From assembly GCA_963965975.1 (NCBI GenBank), contig OZ014415.1:3787001-3851000 (forward strand): a stretch of DNA of 64,000 bases, written 5' to 3'. Position numbers and translations under genes: made by a program. The notes beneath the pieces are model-generated. The model was not told where the DNA came from. It worked only from the letters and a program-made list of their open reading frames with translations, and searched no databases. Shown in pieces: positions 31,243 through 42,161 of this stretch. Source of the DNA: Xestospongia bergquistia (taxonomy: Eukaryota; Porifera; Demospongiae; Haplosclerida; Petrosiidae). Positions within the stretch are counted from its first letter, which is position 1, and each line of letters opens with the position of its first letter.

Positions 31243-31396
31243 TGTTGACACTTATCAGGCTTCAATTTTGTTTTAATTTTTCTGGTATATGTATAATTGG
31301 ATTATGGAAAAAAAAAAAAGAGAAAACGTGGTTGCCTTAAGTTACCTGGAGTGGCTCTTACTCTAATAATATCTCATCTGCCCTAGCTCATATTCA
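31243..31396 (+). repeat. BEL-A copy 2 3' LTR
   Basis: 154 bp, identical by eye to the 5' LTR. It is followed by the CTATC target duplication. Confidence 0.95.
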
Positions 31397-32735
31397 CTAT
31401 CATAAGTTGTTTTGATGTGGGTGTGTCTTACCCACCCAGCAATAAGGCCATTTGTTTATTCTTAGTACATTTCTTCTTATTGCTGGCTTTTGACACTTTG
31501 AATGTTAACGACAATATGATATTCAAGTGTGTCAAGTTAGTACAAGTACTATCGTCAGTTGTTTGATCTGGGTATGTCTTTTCCACCCAGCAATAAGGCC
31601 ATTTGTTCATTTTTAGTACATTTCTTCTTATTGCTGGCTTTTGACACTTTGAATGTTAACAACAATATGATATTCAAGTGTGTCAAGTTAGTACAAATAC
31701 TATTGTCAGTTGTTTGATCTGGGTATGTCTTTTCCACCCAGCAATAAGGCCATTTGTTCATTTTTAGTACATTTCTTCTTATTGCTGGCTTTTGAGATTT
31801 TGGATGTGAATGACAATATGATATTCAAGTGTGTCAAGTTAGTGCAAATACTATTGTCAGTTGTTTTAATGTGGATGTATCTTTCCCTCTCATTAATAAA
31901 ACCATTTGTTCATTTTAGTACATATCCTCTTATTGCTGGCTTTTGACACTGAATGCTAACGACAATATGATATTCAAGTGTGTCAAGTTAGTACAAATAC
32001 TATCATCAGTTGTTTTGATCTGGGTATGTCTTTTCCACCCAGCAATAAGGGCATTTGTTCATTTTTTGTACATTTATTCTTATTTGCTGGCTTTTGAGAC
32101 TTTGAATGTGACAATATGTCATTCAAGTGTGTCAAGTTAGTGCAAATACTATCGTCAGTTGTTTTGATATGGGTGTGTCTTTCTCACCCAGCAATAAGGC
32201 CATTTGTTAATTTTTAGTACATTTCTTCTTATTGCTGGCTTTTGACACTTTGAATGTTAACGACAATATGATATTCAGGTGCGTCGAGTTAGTACAAATA
32301 CTATTGTCAGTTGTTTTGATCTGGTGTGTATCTTTCCCTCTCATTAATAAAATCATTTGTTCATTTTAGTACATATCCTCTTATTGCTGGCTATTAAGAC
32401 TTTGGATGTGAATAACAATATGATATTCAAGTGTGTCAAGTTAGTGGAAGTACTATCATTAGTTGTTTTGATGTAAGTGTGTCTTTCTTGCCCAGCAATA
32501 AGACCATTTGTATATTTTTTAGTACATTTCCTCTTATTGCTGCCTGTTGAGACTTTGAATATGAACGACATGTGATATTCAAGTGTGTCAAGTTATTGTG
32601 AATATTATTGTTAGTTGATTTGATGTGGATGTATCTTCCCCTCTTAGTACTAAAACCATTTGTTCATTTTAGTGCATTTCTTCTTATTGCTGGCTATTGA
32701 GTTCATTTTTTGTGAACCATTGTAATGATGTATAT
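31397..32735 (+). repeat. Satellite array, about 150-bp unit, about 8.5 copies
   Basis: The motif TTCAAGTGTGTCAAGTTAG recurs at about 31524, 31675, 31826, 31975, 32124, 32276, 32428 and 32580, a period of 149-152 bp. Units contain AGCAATAAGGCCATTTGTT and TTTTAGTACATTTCTTCTTATTGCTGGCTTTTGA. At least two variants alternate, one with CACCCAGCAATAAGG and one with CTCTCATTAATAAAA. Open frames across it are by-products of the repeat. Together with 25160-25290 it was one array before the BEL-A insertion. Confidence 0.9.
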
Positions 32736-32887
32736 TAAGAAGTCACATTGAATGATATTGTCACCTTGTATATGACAAACCATTATGATTTTATATTTGC
32801 ACATAAGAATGTGAAGCCTGTCATTATGAGGTTAACTTAAAATACTGTTTTTATCTCAGTAATAAAATTCATGTAAATGTTTATAAT

Positions 32888-33812
32888 GGATTAGTCCATA
32901 ATGTCTAATCCCAGAATGTCAAAGGAAATGTGGAAATGTCCCAAAATGTCTAATGCTTTGATCAATTAGCACCAGAGAGTTTTTGATAGGTACTCTCTAG
33001 GATAAAAGGTAGGGTTGCCAAAACCCATTTCAAATATCAATCATGGAGTTTATTACAAATCTAAAAGGAGGACAATCACTACTATGGGATGGCTGCAGAT
33101 TCACTCTAAACACAAAACTAGACGATGGAGATAAAGAGCAAACTTAGAAAGAGGGCTAGAGAACAGATGACCCCTGTTCCAACTCTGTACAATGAGGCAC
33201 TGGTAGAACTCAGCACACAGCCAGACTGCTCAGATGTTGCCCCAAATTTACCTACCTACTCCTCATTCAAATTATCCATGTACAGAAGTGAGAAATGAGG
33301 GCTCCAGCAATCGCATTTTGATCTTTTCTACAAATGCCATGCTCCATTTGCTTTGTGATCTTGATGCGATATATGTTGACGGAACATTCCAGGTCTCCCC
33401 AGCCCTAGCTTGTTGGCATAATCGACTAAAGAAAATAGCAAGGAAGGCACATCCCAAACTCTTTGAGTTCATTGAAGTGATCCAGAAGGAGCAGGCCACT
33501 GCTGAAGTCACCATAGAGCAGTTATCAGAAGCTGGGAGAGTGAGAGCTAAAAAGAGCAAGGTGGTGAGACATGAGGAGATCATCATGAAATTGATGGAAG
33601 AGTTCACAGGAGGCATAAGAACATTAGAATCATTTTTATCTATTTTAAGCCATTGTGTAGTTTCTTTTGATTACTAACTTGTGCTGAACTCTTTATAGAT
33701 ACACTTAGATTAATTAACACTATGTTAACATTAATTTAACACTAGTTAGACATTTTGGGACACTTCCACATTTCCTTAGACATTATGGGATTAGACATTA
33801 TGGGACGTACCC
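32888..33812 (+). mobile_element. MULE DNA transposon, internally deleted
   Basis: 925 bp with long (about 60 bp) imperfect inverted repeats built of ATAATGTCTAATCCCA and AAATGTGGAAATGTCCC motifs. It is flanked by TTTATAAT on both sides (32880-32887 and 33813-33820). It carries pieces of a Mutator-like transposase. The 537-bp element at 45377-45913 has related ends. Confidence 0.8.
33042..33678 (+). pseudogene. FLYWCH-type MULE transposase remnant
   Basis: It starts MEFITNLKGGQSLLWDGCRF, like the beginning of a FLYWCH finger, then KLRKRAREQMTPVPTLYNEA and, after frame changes, RILIFSTNAMLHLLCDLDAI and YVDGTFQVSP. The DGTF holds the first catalytic Asp of MULE transposases. The sequence then jumps to the C-terminal region (CWHNRLKKIARKAHPKLFEF and IEVIQKEQATAE), so the rest of the catalytic core is deleted. 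The longest open piece is 33234-33677. It is non-functional. Confidence 0.8.
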
Positions 33813-33820
33813 TTTATAAT

Positions 33821-34059
33821 AACCTAAAGTTTTTTTAGATTTGTATGCAAAACAATTTAGTGGTCAGCGTGGTGTTGTTGATAAAAAAAGTAAGGAAGCC
33901 TGACGTTTAGCCATAATAACTTTGAGGTTAATATTGTAATAACAAACACTTATTATTATGTAAATTATGATGTAATAACATGTGGTCAGGGCATTATTTA
34001 GAATTGCGTGGTCAAGGCAACCCGTCATTGCCGTGTATGCCCAGGCCTGCAGCCGCCTA
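33821..34059. other. No gene seen
   Basis: AT-rich sequence between the MULE and the LRR exon. It contains a short GC-richer patch, GCCTGCAGCCGCCTATGAG, at 34043-34061, resembling the end of the small element at 24722. No boundary can be supported. Confidence 0.5.
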
Positions 34060-34187
34060 TGAGTAAGTATGTATTGATATTCTCAGAGATACTAAAAAGT
34101 AATAAAACAATAAATACACTAGAGCTGCAGTCGTCTTCATTTATTGATGGTATCAAACAAGTCAGAGATAGTCTCTTTAATAATAAA
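34060..34187 (+). pseudogene. Leucine-rich-repeat exon, 5' piece
   Basis: Reads ILKSNKTINTLELQSSSFID then GIKQVRDSLFNNK, the pattern of ribonuclease-inhibitor/NOD-type leucine-rich repeats (SNKTI-x-TL-x-L). It is cut at AATAATAAA, where a MULE has inserted; the second half follows at 35571. It probably belongs to the same gene as the exons at 23486-25160. Confidence 0.65.
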
Positions 34188-35570
34188 GGAAGTGTCTAAC
34201 CTACCGGCAACGGCAGTTGCTGGTTAACCTTTATCTTGCCGGTTAAATAAACCGTTACTATAACAACAATTATAAATAGTTATTATCACTATACAACATG
34301 GCAACTCGTGGTAAAGAGAACAAGGAACCACCTACAACTTCACCAGTTAACTTTCAAGTCGGAGAATCCTTCAAATCGTACAAAGAACTTGAAAAAATCA
34401 AGACTTATGAGCAATCAAACTCAGTGCAACTTTGGAAGAGAGAAACTAGAACAGTTACTTCTGCCAACAAGAGAGTTGACAGGTACCTGAAACCAGATCT
34501 CAAATACTAAAACTGATGGATAGGGACTAAGACTGAATACAATGTGAGTTATTATTCTAGATTAATCATTACCTTTACTCAAGTGCAGGACATTCAAGCA
34601 AGATTGTAAAATGCATATTAGCCTTCGTAATGATGAAAGTGGATGCCATCTTGTAGTTACAAGTACTTACTCAGAGCACAATCATCCGGTGTCTCAAGTA
34701 AGTGTACATTTACTAAGTGTACACATATAAGAGTGGACTATACAGTGTACATAATATGTGATATTAACTAATTATTAATTTCTAAAGGATCTGTATAAAC
34801 ACTTACCAAGACAAAGAAGGTTGCCAGAAGCATTAAAAACACAAGCATCAGGCCTCACCATGCCACCAGTTGTGAAAAGGAGAGGACGACCAAAGGGGCA
34901 CACATTAACAGTTTGCGGGCTTCCTTCTAGGAAGAACAAGAAAAAAGCCAAATACACTTCTTTTATTTCAAAGCATTATACCAAAAAAGAAAAAAGTATG
35001 ATGTTATGGATAATAATTTATTATGATCATTCCAATTATTTAGTTGTTCTTTCTCGGTTTGTGGAGTCAGATATCATAGACAAGGCTATGGATGGGGAGT
35101 TAATTGAAGAGGAATCTGTTGAGTGCCGACCATAAAGAGTATCTTCAGCTGTACTAGATGATAATGTTGACATTAACTTAGGAAGGTACTTCTTTTCACA
35201 CGATTCTTGGCTTGTTGTGGAAGATGTTGTTCAAAGAAAGAAGGATTTTGATTTATGGATTTCTAATGTGTGTCAACATGAACTTGATGGAGATAATATT
35301 ATATGTGAATTTTGTTTAGAGTGCTTTCATTATGGTTGTGTTGGTGTAGTATCCAAACCTAAGTGTAAGAACTAGTTCTGTAGAAAATGTTGTGCTAGTG
35401 TGTAACACTTTTTTTATGTTAAATTTAACATTATTTGATGTTTACAACCAATTAAGTTTAACACTATTTGTTATGTTGCTAAGTAACGGTTTATTTAACC
35501 CTTTCATTCCTTCTGCTGGCAAGATAAAGGTTAACCAGTGACTGCTGTTACTGGTAGGTTAGACACTTCC
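34188..35570 (+). mobile_element. MULE-like transposon carrying zinc-finger genes but no visible DDE core
   Basis: 1383 bp, with a perfect 9-bp target duplication AATAATAAA (34179-34187 and 35571-35579) and about 60-bp terminal inverted repeats beginning GGAAGTGTCTAACCTACC, with a second identical block GGTTAACCTTTATCTTGCC. Nine-base duplications and long inverted repeats point to Mutator-like elements. It has split an LRR exon. Its ends differ from the 32888 element, so it is a separate family. Confidence 0.88.
34298..35400 (+). pseudogene. MULE-borne FAR1/FLYWCH-like, AT-hook and PHD-like protein
   Basis: Exon 34298-34482 or so encodes FQVGESFKSYKELEKIKTYE...VQLWKRET. Exon about 34587-34699 adds CKMHISLRNDESGCHLVV and EHNHPVSQ, together a C2H2-type WRKY/GCM1-like finger as in FAR1/FLYWCH MULE proteins. 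Exon 34789-35134 has an AT-hook (VKRRGRPKGHTL). After a TAA, 35200-35400 reads HDSWLVVEDVVQRKKDFDLW and then CEFCLECFHYGCVG...FCRKCC, a PHD-like finger with a TAG inside. The DDE catalytic core normally lying between DNA-binding and C-terminal parts is absent, so this is a non-autonomous or decayed copy. Confidence 0.65.
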
Positions 35571-35579
35571 AATAATAAA

Positions 35580-35975
35580 ATACTTGAAGAGTTAGTGTTT
35601 TTTTAGTGTTCCTGATATTACAGATGAAGATATGACTTACTTATCTACTGTTACTAAGTAATACAACTTTAAAAGAAGTAGAACTCTACAACTGTAACAT
35701 CACTGATAATGGAGCCCAATATATCTGTGAAGGACTTACTAAAAACCAAACATTGACTACATTAGATCTAATACAAACAACTATGTCACTGACAAGACTA
35801 GATGTCTATGATACTGACAAGACTAGATGTCTATGATACTTCACTGAACAATGATGATATCAAGACAATATGTACATCACTAACTAAAAATACTACAATA
35901 AGGGAACTATACTTATCAATGCAACATGAAGAGTATTGTAAGATGTTAGACAGTTATCAAGCTATTAAAGACTGA
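35580..35975 (+). pseudogene. Leucine-rich-repeat exon, 3' piece
   Basis: Continues directly from 34187 after the MULE and its target duplication. In shifting frames it reads ILEELVF, ITDEDMTYLST, SNTTLKEVELYNCNITDNGA, QYICEGLTKNQTLTTLDL and SLTKNTTIRELYLSMQ, ending SYQAIKD with TGA at about 35975. These are three to four LRR units of the NOD/ribonuclease-inhibitor type. A 29-bp tandem duplication (GACAAGACTAGATGTCTATGATACT) lies at 35798-35840. Several frameshifts mark it as a pseudogene. Confidence 0.7.
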
Positions 35976-36355
35976 CTTGTGTTCTAGTAATAGTAAGTAG
36001 TTTGTTGTTTATTCTTAATTTGTCTTCTTGCTCACTTTTATTTCTGTTTAAATTTTTCTTGACTTTATTTTCTCTTTTTCATCAACAATTTATTTCTCTA
36101 ACAAACTAGTAGACAATAAAAATAGAGCAGTTTTGCTTGACACTTACTTCTCTAACGTCGCACTTTTTTGTATCTCTAACAGCTAGTCACTTAGCGCCTG
36201 TAATTATTATTTGTGGGCGGTGAATTTTTTAAACCCTTTGTACTTGAATCTATGCTCTGTTGAGTTCTATAACACAGTATATGGAGACGTTATGCAGTAA
36301 GGAACGTACTTGTATCCCATTTTCTGACAAACTATAGACGTCAGCACGGTGTATG
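35976..36355. other. No gene seen
   Basis: AT-rich, with pyrimidine tracts around 36010-36110 and no supported feature. Confidence 0.6.
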
Positions 36356-36359
36356 TTAT

Positions 36360-37510
36360 ATTCAAAAGAGATGGAAGGCTACAATTTAACTATAATAATG
36401 AGATCAGTTCAGTTGAATATAATTGTCAACTGTTCAAGGCCAACAATACACATTTCTGAAGTAGAGACATTTCCTCACTCACATAATAAATGGTGAGATG
36501 ATATTAATAGACAACTCCATTAGTCCTATACCCTACATTGATAATTATATTAATCAATAATTAATGTAGGTATCCCCATAGAAAGGATTGGATACTCTAC
36601 TGAGAATAAGAGAGGAACTAAACCTTTATACTGTATAATGGACATGAGATCACTGGATATGTATGTGGAATATTATATGATGTAAGTTGAAATGACTGAA
36701 GACAATAATTATCACCTCTCCTCTGTCTTATTAGCTAGACTAGGCACAAAGGTCACCAGTTATACCAGCTATTATACAGTCACACACATTACCTGATCCT
36801 AATTATTTTAATTGTTTTAAAACTGTAGGTTTATATTAGTAGACAGCAGTAATAAATCATTATAATAGTAAGTTCTCTTATTATAATTCTCTACATTATA
36901 TTATCTTGTGTTAATAGATCATTTTCCACTTTTAGTTGTCTTAATGAGTAAAGTTTATAAAGAAACATTGTTACTTCCATTCTAATGTTCTCACAACACA
37001 AACAAGACAACAACAGTAATATCAATATATATAGTATAACATATACTCCTGCTTGGAAGACATTGTAATATTTCTGTAGGTGGAGTTTGTAAGTTGAACA
37101 ATGTCAGACAAAATTATTGGTCAACTTCTAAAGTTCAACAATAGAAATTAATGAAGTAGAGAAATTTGCTCCCTTTGGTAGATCTAGTGATTGTTGACAT
37201 GAAGTTAAAGGGCAAACTCAACATTATATGAACAATATTGATATCCCTAATGTAAAGGAGTCTCTTGAAGATGAGAGAGGAACAATTGATAAACTGAATA
37301 CAGTATAGTATGTGGACATGGAATATTATATAAAGTATACTGAATATAATTATCACCTCCCCTGTTTCCTCCCCATGTAGCCATTAACTACCACAAAAGA
37401 AGTCTGCAAAAGTCTTAACAAGCCCAGAGAATCATATGGCAATTGAAGAAAAAGAGAAAAGGAATTAGAAGAAATGAGAAAGACAGAAGAAAAAATGAAA
37501 AAAGAAGTAA
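36360..37510 (+). CDS. Unrecognised exons with an internal duplication, then a coiled-coil exon
   Basis: Two related blocks follow each other. 36420-36715 (TCAACTGTTCAAGGCCAACAAT, GAAGTAGAGACATTTCC, ATAAGAGAGGAACTAAAC, ATGTGGAATATTATAT) and 37110-37370 (TCAACTTCTAAAGTTCAACAAT, GAAGTAGAGAAATTTGC, ATGAGAGAGGAACAATT, ATGGAATATTATATAA) match piece by piece, each followed by TTATCACCTC. After an acceptor near 37378 a Lys/Glu-rich exon to about 37506 encodes a coiled coil (REKELEEMRKTEEKMKKE, donor GTAAGT). Stops are frequent in the duplicated blocks, so they are probably decayed exons. The family is unrecognised. Confidence 0.35.
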
Positions 37511-37609
37511 GTATATATGTAGATACTGCAACTTACACATTCTTCCTTTGTCAGTTAATAAAAAGTGAGAATGACACACTGTTAAATTTTAATTCCTCAA
37601 TATTATTAT

Positions 37610-38255
37610 AGAAACTTCTTGCCTTAAAAAGTCCTGTACTGGTTCAGCCCCTATTAGCAGTTCTCAATCTACATCAAACAATCCCACTGAAGGTAGGTTT
37701 TTGCATAATTCCTCTTAAGTCTAGCACCTTTTCAACGAATATCAATGAAGGTACTATACTGCTATTAGGTGGCTCATTGTTTACAATGCCTAAAGAAGTA
37801 TAGAACAGTTTAAATGAAGGTATAGTGTTAATTTATTGAATTAGTTTATATACCACATCAGGTGCTGTAGGTATCTCCAAGTCTCCAATAGGTCAGTTTG
37901 TCTCTTTTCTTCTATATTATTCATTGTTATAAAAAGCTAGCCTCTGGTACTCAATCTTGGACACATTCTCTGTCTCAAAAGAGAACCACTGTCAAGTCTC
38001 CAATAGGTCAGTTTATCTAGTATCACCTGTATTAGTCATTGTTATAATAATCTAGCCTCTAGTACTATGTTAGGGACATGTTCTCAGTCTCAAAAGGCAA
38101 CCTCTGTCAAGTCTCCAATAGATCAGTTTGACTGTTATCTTTTATATTATTTATAGTTATAATAATCTAGCCTTTAGTACTTAGTCTCTGACACATTCTC
38201 AGTTTCAGACACGTTCTCAATTTCAAAAGGGAACCATTGTTGAGTCCCTAATTTG
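37610..38255 (+). repeat. Second mini-exon array (66-nt exons, 49-nt introns)
   Basis: Exon-like blocks at 37862-37891 (30 nt), 37941-38006 (66 nt), 38056-38121 (66 nt) and a decayed one from 38171 are separated by introns of exactly 49 nt (37892-37940, 38007-38055, 38122-38170) of the form GTCAGTTT...AATCTAG. Each exon is split two bases/one base, i.e. phase 1 on both sides, and encodes a Ser/Thr/Lys peptide such as SSTQSWTHSLSQKRTTVKSP. The third intron has lost its donor (GT to AT) and the last exon contains a TAG. An upstream Ser-rich exon (to 37691, donor GTAGGT, SAPISSSQSTSNNPTE) may belong to the same gene. Confidence 0.65.
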
Positions 38256-38306
38256 TATATATAACATATATTGCTTACTTGCAGTAATATCCTTTTGCAT
38301 TTGCAG

Positions 38307-38451
38307 GCAGGGGCAGTTTGGCAGAATGATTTATTGTGACAATGCAAATTGCTCAATTGGTTGGTGTCATTTTAAATGTGCTAATCTTAAGAGAAAACCA
38401 AGAGGGACTTGGTATTGTCCTATATGTGATAATCTACACCTGAAAAAATGA
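38307..38451 (+). CDS. Terminal exon with second half of a PHD finger
   Basis: After a TTTGCAG acceptor the frame reads QFGRMIYCDNANCSIGWCHF then KCANLKRKPRGTWYCPIC and ends LHLKK with TGA at 38449-38451. YC-x4-C-x4-W-x-H-x2-C...WYC-x2-C is the second part of a C4HC3 PHD finger as in ING-type proteins, which bind histone H3 tails. The first Cys pair would be in an upstream exon and was not found. It may be a transposon-borne finger (compare 35290-35400) or the end of a host gene. Its phase does not fit the array at 37862-38121 directly. Confidence 0.5.
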
Positions 38452-39465
38452 GTACATGTTACCATGTGCTTGCATAATGTAACACCTTGTCAGTTGGCAT
38501 TGAACCCTTTAACAACCTTTACTTTATTATAATATACATTACCTACCTATATGTGTTAGTGAATAATCATGGCCACACCTATTCAGCTGATTTCCTGAAC
38601 AACAACTTTTCAGATAAACAAGTTCTTGTTAATTGTATTGACTTTTATGGTTCACTCATTACTTGATAAAAATAGACATAGCTTTTGGCTGTAGACAATA
38701 TATTTATATTATGAAACTATTATAAAGAGATCAATCAATAATAATAATGAATAAAGCAAAAATTACCTATATGAGAAGGAGACTTATTAGTAATTAGGTG
38801 TTATGCAGATTTTGAAAAATTATATAATAAATATAATTTCGTTATGAATAGAATGCAGTTACAGATGATGAAACACAATAAGTTCTCAACCAATAATTCA
38901 ATAATTATTTCAAAAGCAATCACATCTAATTAAATGCACAAATAAGTGCCAGTAAAGAACGATATGGCACCTTGCAACCGTGGACGATTTTATCAGCCAC
39001 ACCTACTCAACTAATTTTTGTCCAGAAACTATGATCAGTTAATAGAAAATATAACTTTCAGTATACTGTTGTAGCTCAGTCAGTACATGATAGCAACGAC
39101 CATAGCTGTCTTGCTCAGCTTTGTTCTTCATGGGGTTTAAGGAACTGGATGAATTTACATCATACCTGTCTGCGTACCCATGCTTCCAAATATTTTTTTG
39201 AAAAGACTGTCGCTGCTCAGAGAACAGCGAAATTCTCATCAGTATTTTAGAGATGCCAACTCTATTGGTAGTTTATCCTGCTAGATGCAGCCGAAAGTGA
39301 TATCTCCGTTCTTGTGTAATTTACTCCATTGTTGAATATAGAGCAGTTATGAATCTCAATTCTACCACTTCCACCATCTGATTGAATTTACACTCCTCCT
39401 TCTCTTTCAATATACCAAACAGTATTGTTGTTATATAGAACTAAAAAGGAATGAAGTGAAGTTGA
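38452..39465. other. No recognised gene
   Basis: AT-rich. The minus-strand open frame 39039-39239 (60-odd residues) has no recognisable domain and no supporting splice context. Confidence 0.5.
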
Positions 39466-39469
39466 AGGC

Positions 39470-40175
39470 TTTTACTTGGAAAATGTTAAATATGAATCAT
39501 TGACTACAAAGGCAATGAAAGTTGGCACATATGAAAACTAGATGCTGCACTGTATATCTGGTTTAAACAACAGCGTGACAAAAACGTGCCAGTGAGTGGC
39601 TTTTTGCTCAAAGAAAAGGTGAAGTCCGTTTGATCAACTTTATCCTGACTTGAAATCCAATTCAAAATTTATTGATGACTTCAGTCACCTTGGCCATCAA
39701 TTAACTGAAACAGATATAAATGAATGGATGGAATCAGATCTGCATGACCAAGGTTATGAGCATTTGGATGATGCTGGAATTATTGAACGTGTATTGAGGC
39801 AATCTGACAATGTGGTGGAGGAACAAATAGACAGTGATGTTGAAGATGAACCAGAAGAGGATGCGAATTGTATTAGTCATAAAACAACCATGGAGATGTT
39901 AGACAGGCATATTACTTGGTCGCATTGAGAGAACACCATATATACAACACAGGTGTTCTTCTTTCGCTTAAGGAAATTGCTGCAAAGAAAGGTTTTTTTC
40001 TCTGAAACAGGCAACAATGACATCATATTTTTGTAATGATAAATAAACTCGGGAAGTTTTTTGGTTATTATTAATGTTAATTAATATTATTTCAGTTATC
40101 CAAACAAATTCAGTTATCTGAACACCTTGCTCAATTAAAGTGGACAGAGGTGTTCAGATAATAGAGGACACACTG
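39470..40175 (+). pseudogene. pogo/Tigger-like transposon relic (CENP-B/Jerky type)
   Basis: Around 39520-39625, in shifting frames, the pattern 'ALYIWF-KQQRDKNVPVSGF-LL-EK' of the CENP-B-type DNA-binding domain is visible. It jumps to the C-terminal tail, open at 39650-39928: LTETDINEWMESDLHDQGYE, HLDDAGIIERVLRQSDNVV and an acidic stretch. The DDE core is missing. The right end, CAGTTATCTGAACACC ... GTGTTCAGATAATAGAGGAC followed by ACACTG and TA (40176-40177), is the usual Tigger terminus. The left terminus was not found. Confidence 0.7.
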
Positions 40176-40177
40176 TA

Positions 40178-42160
40178 CCATAGTATTTTAAATACCACTT
40201 TAGCTATGTAATTCCACGCTATTAAAAAGGAGATGTAAAATTCCATGCACTGATATTCAAACACTAAAGCATGTATGTGAAGTTACAATGACATAATCTG
40301 GAAAATCAATGTGGCACTACTAAGAGTGTTAAAGTTACATCAAACAAGTGTCAATAGTTATGGAAGACCTATGTGACATTCTTATTCTTCTTCATGATTG
40401 AATCAAGCAAAGACTATGGCTCAATTGTTATTTAATAAACATGAAGTGTGAGTATGACAAGCCACCTCTTAGAATTGAATGTTAGTGAAATGTTTCCAGT
40501 TGGGTTGGGTTCCTGATTTTGTTACTATATTGTAAGTCTGTGCAGAAGCCAAGGATGAAGATTCCAACTACATTGTTTAATTCAATCACAAGCATGCAGA
40601 TATGAAAGAGAATGAGAATGTTGATTAGAGCTTCCATAAATAGTAGTATTGACGAGATCACAATGACACTGTTTCTTTTCTAATAATTATTAAACAAAAT
40701 AACATGTTGATAGTGTGTTTATAGAGAGAAAGAAATGGTTGATACAACTAGGATAATGTGTTATTCATATAAGTCACAATATATATCTATAGCTATATAC
40801 CATACATTATAATTCTGGATTGATGTTTGCTTAATTGATATTAAATAAATGGTGCTTTCTTACTAGAAGATTCAGCTTTTTAAAACACAGTTTTATTACA
40901 GTATTAATGATTTTTAATACTATCAATACAAGGACTGACTAATTACATTGTTATTGCACTGTTGGTTTAATTAGATAATAGCTAGACCAAGCCCATTACT
41001 TTTGCAGCAAGCAAAGATGTTATATGACTATATAATTAATGTTCCTATATCTTTTAGATTTTTTAATCTAAAGCTGGCACTTTTTTAAATAGGAATTTGG
41101 ATTATTGCCTCATATTTATACACTACAAGATAGAGACCGTAGTCAAACGTAATTTAACATTGTAACATTTATCCCATGTCACAGTGTAGTTATGAACATA
41201 TTTATATTTACAATTTGACACTAGACCTCAAACCTTAATTCCTAAATTATAATTCTAAACATTAATGAATGTATTGTGTTAAATGACCTAGTACTTGTTT
41301 TTTGACAAGAATGTTACACTCTAAAATGGAAAAACGCGACTTTAGAAACAGATGTTCAGTGATTGTTATTGCAAAATGTTGTCCTAGTTCTTTGGTGTTA
41401 CCTTCTTTTAAATATTCCATACTATTGCTATAAAAGACTTTCTATTGTTTTTCAAGAATGCCATTTACATTATAGAGAATTTCTAGTTTAATACTCTTCT
41501 GAGAGCAGGTACTTTTTTCCTTTAGTTTTTCTTTTTAAAGATATATTGAAATCATTTTCTGTCAGTGGTTAATTTGTAATGAAATTCAAGACATTATTAA
41601 TACCAAATATCTTTATCAGTCAATACTATTTTGTTTTCTTTGTGATCTTCTTGAAAGAGTTTGCAACAGAGTGAAACAGAAATAAACTACTAGCTGTTTT
41701 ATCTGTGCTATGTCAGCAATATCATAATAAGTGTATTGGCTAGGTTACATCAATTTGCAATCTGACTAGTTTGTTGTCTCATAGTTAAGTGTGTCATTCT
41801 TATGTATATAATGCATTTTCCAGGATATTGATGAAAGGTGACTGTGTTATTTGTATATGTAGTTATTTAACTTTAGAATAATTACTAAACTTGAAATTAG
41901 TTGGTATTTATCATGAGATTGTCATAGGTCTGAGTACAAGACTATAGTTGCAATTTAAAAATAATTTTAAAAATCAATTACATTGTATACCATTGGAGCT
42001 TATATTACTTGTTATTGATGTTAATCCAAATATTGGCATATCGTTATCCACTCAAAGAGACACAGTTCTTCAATGTTCACTATATATAGCCTAAAAAATT
42101 GTTTTGAAATAATAATTTTTCAATAGTAGGCATATTTTATATGAATAATATATAATTATG
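40178..42160. other. No gene seen
   Basis: About 2 kb of AT-rich sequence with frequent stops in all frames and no recognised motif. Confidence 0.65.
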
Positions 42161-42161
42161 T

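Larger units (their letters stand above)
25291..31396 (+). mobile_element. BEL/Pao LTR retrotransposon, family A, copy 2 (nearly intact)
   Basis: 6106 bp with two 154-bp LTRs that read identical, including the A-tract, and a 5-bp target duplication CTATC (25286-25290 and 31397-31401). It has inserted into the ~150-bp satellite. Identical LTRs mean a very recent insertion. The gag-pol is one long frame except for a single one-base deletion near 28795 (see the two coding entries). It is collinear with copy 1 at 1-4373. Confidence 0.97.

Noticed and set aside
31428-32571. Several open frames across the satellite, such as repeated minus-strand NKWPYCWVEKTYPDQTT
   Set aside because: The frames repeat with the ~150-bp unit and run into one another; a property of the satellite, with no start or splice context.
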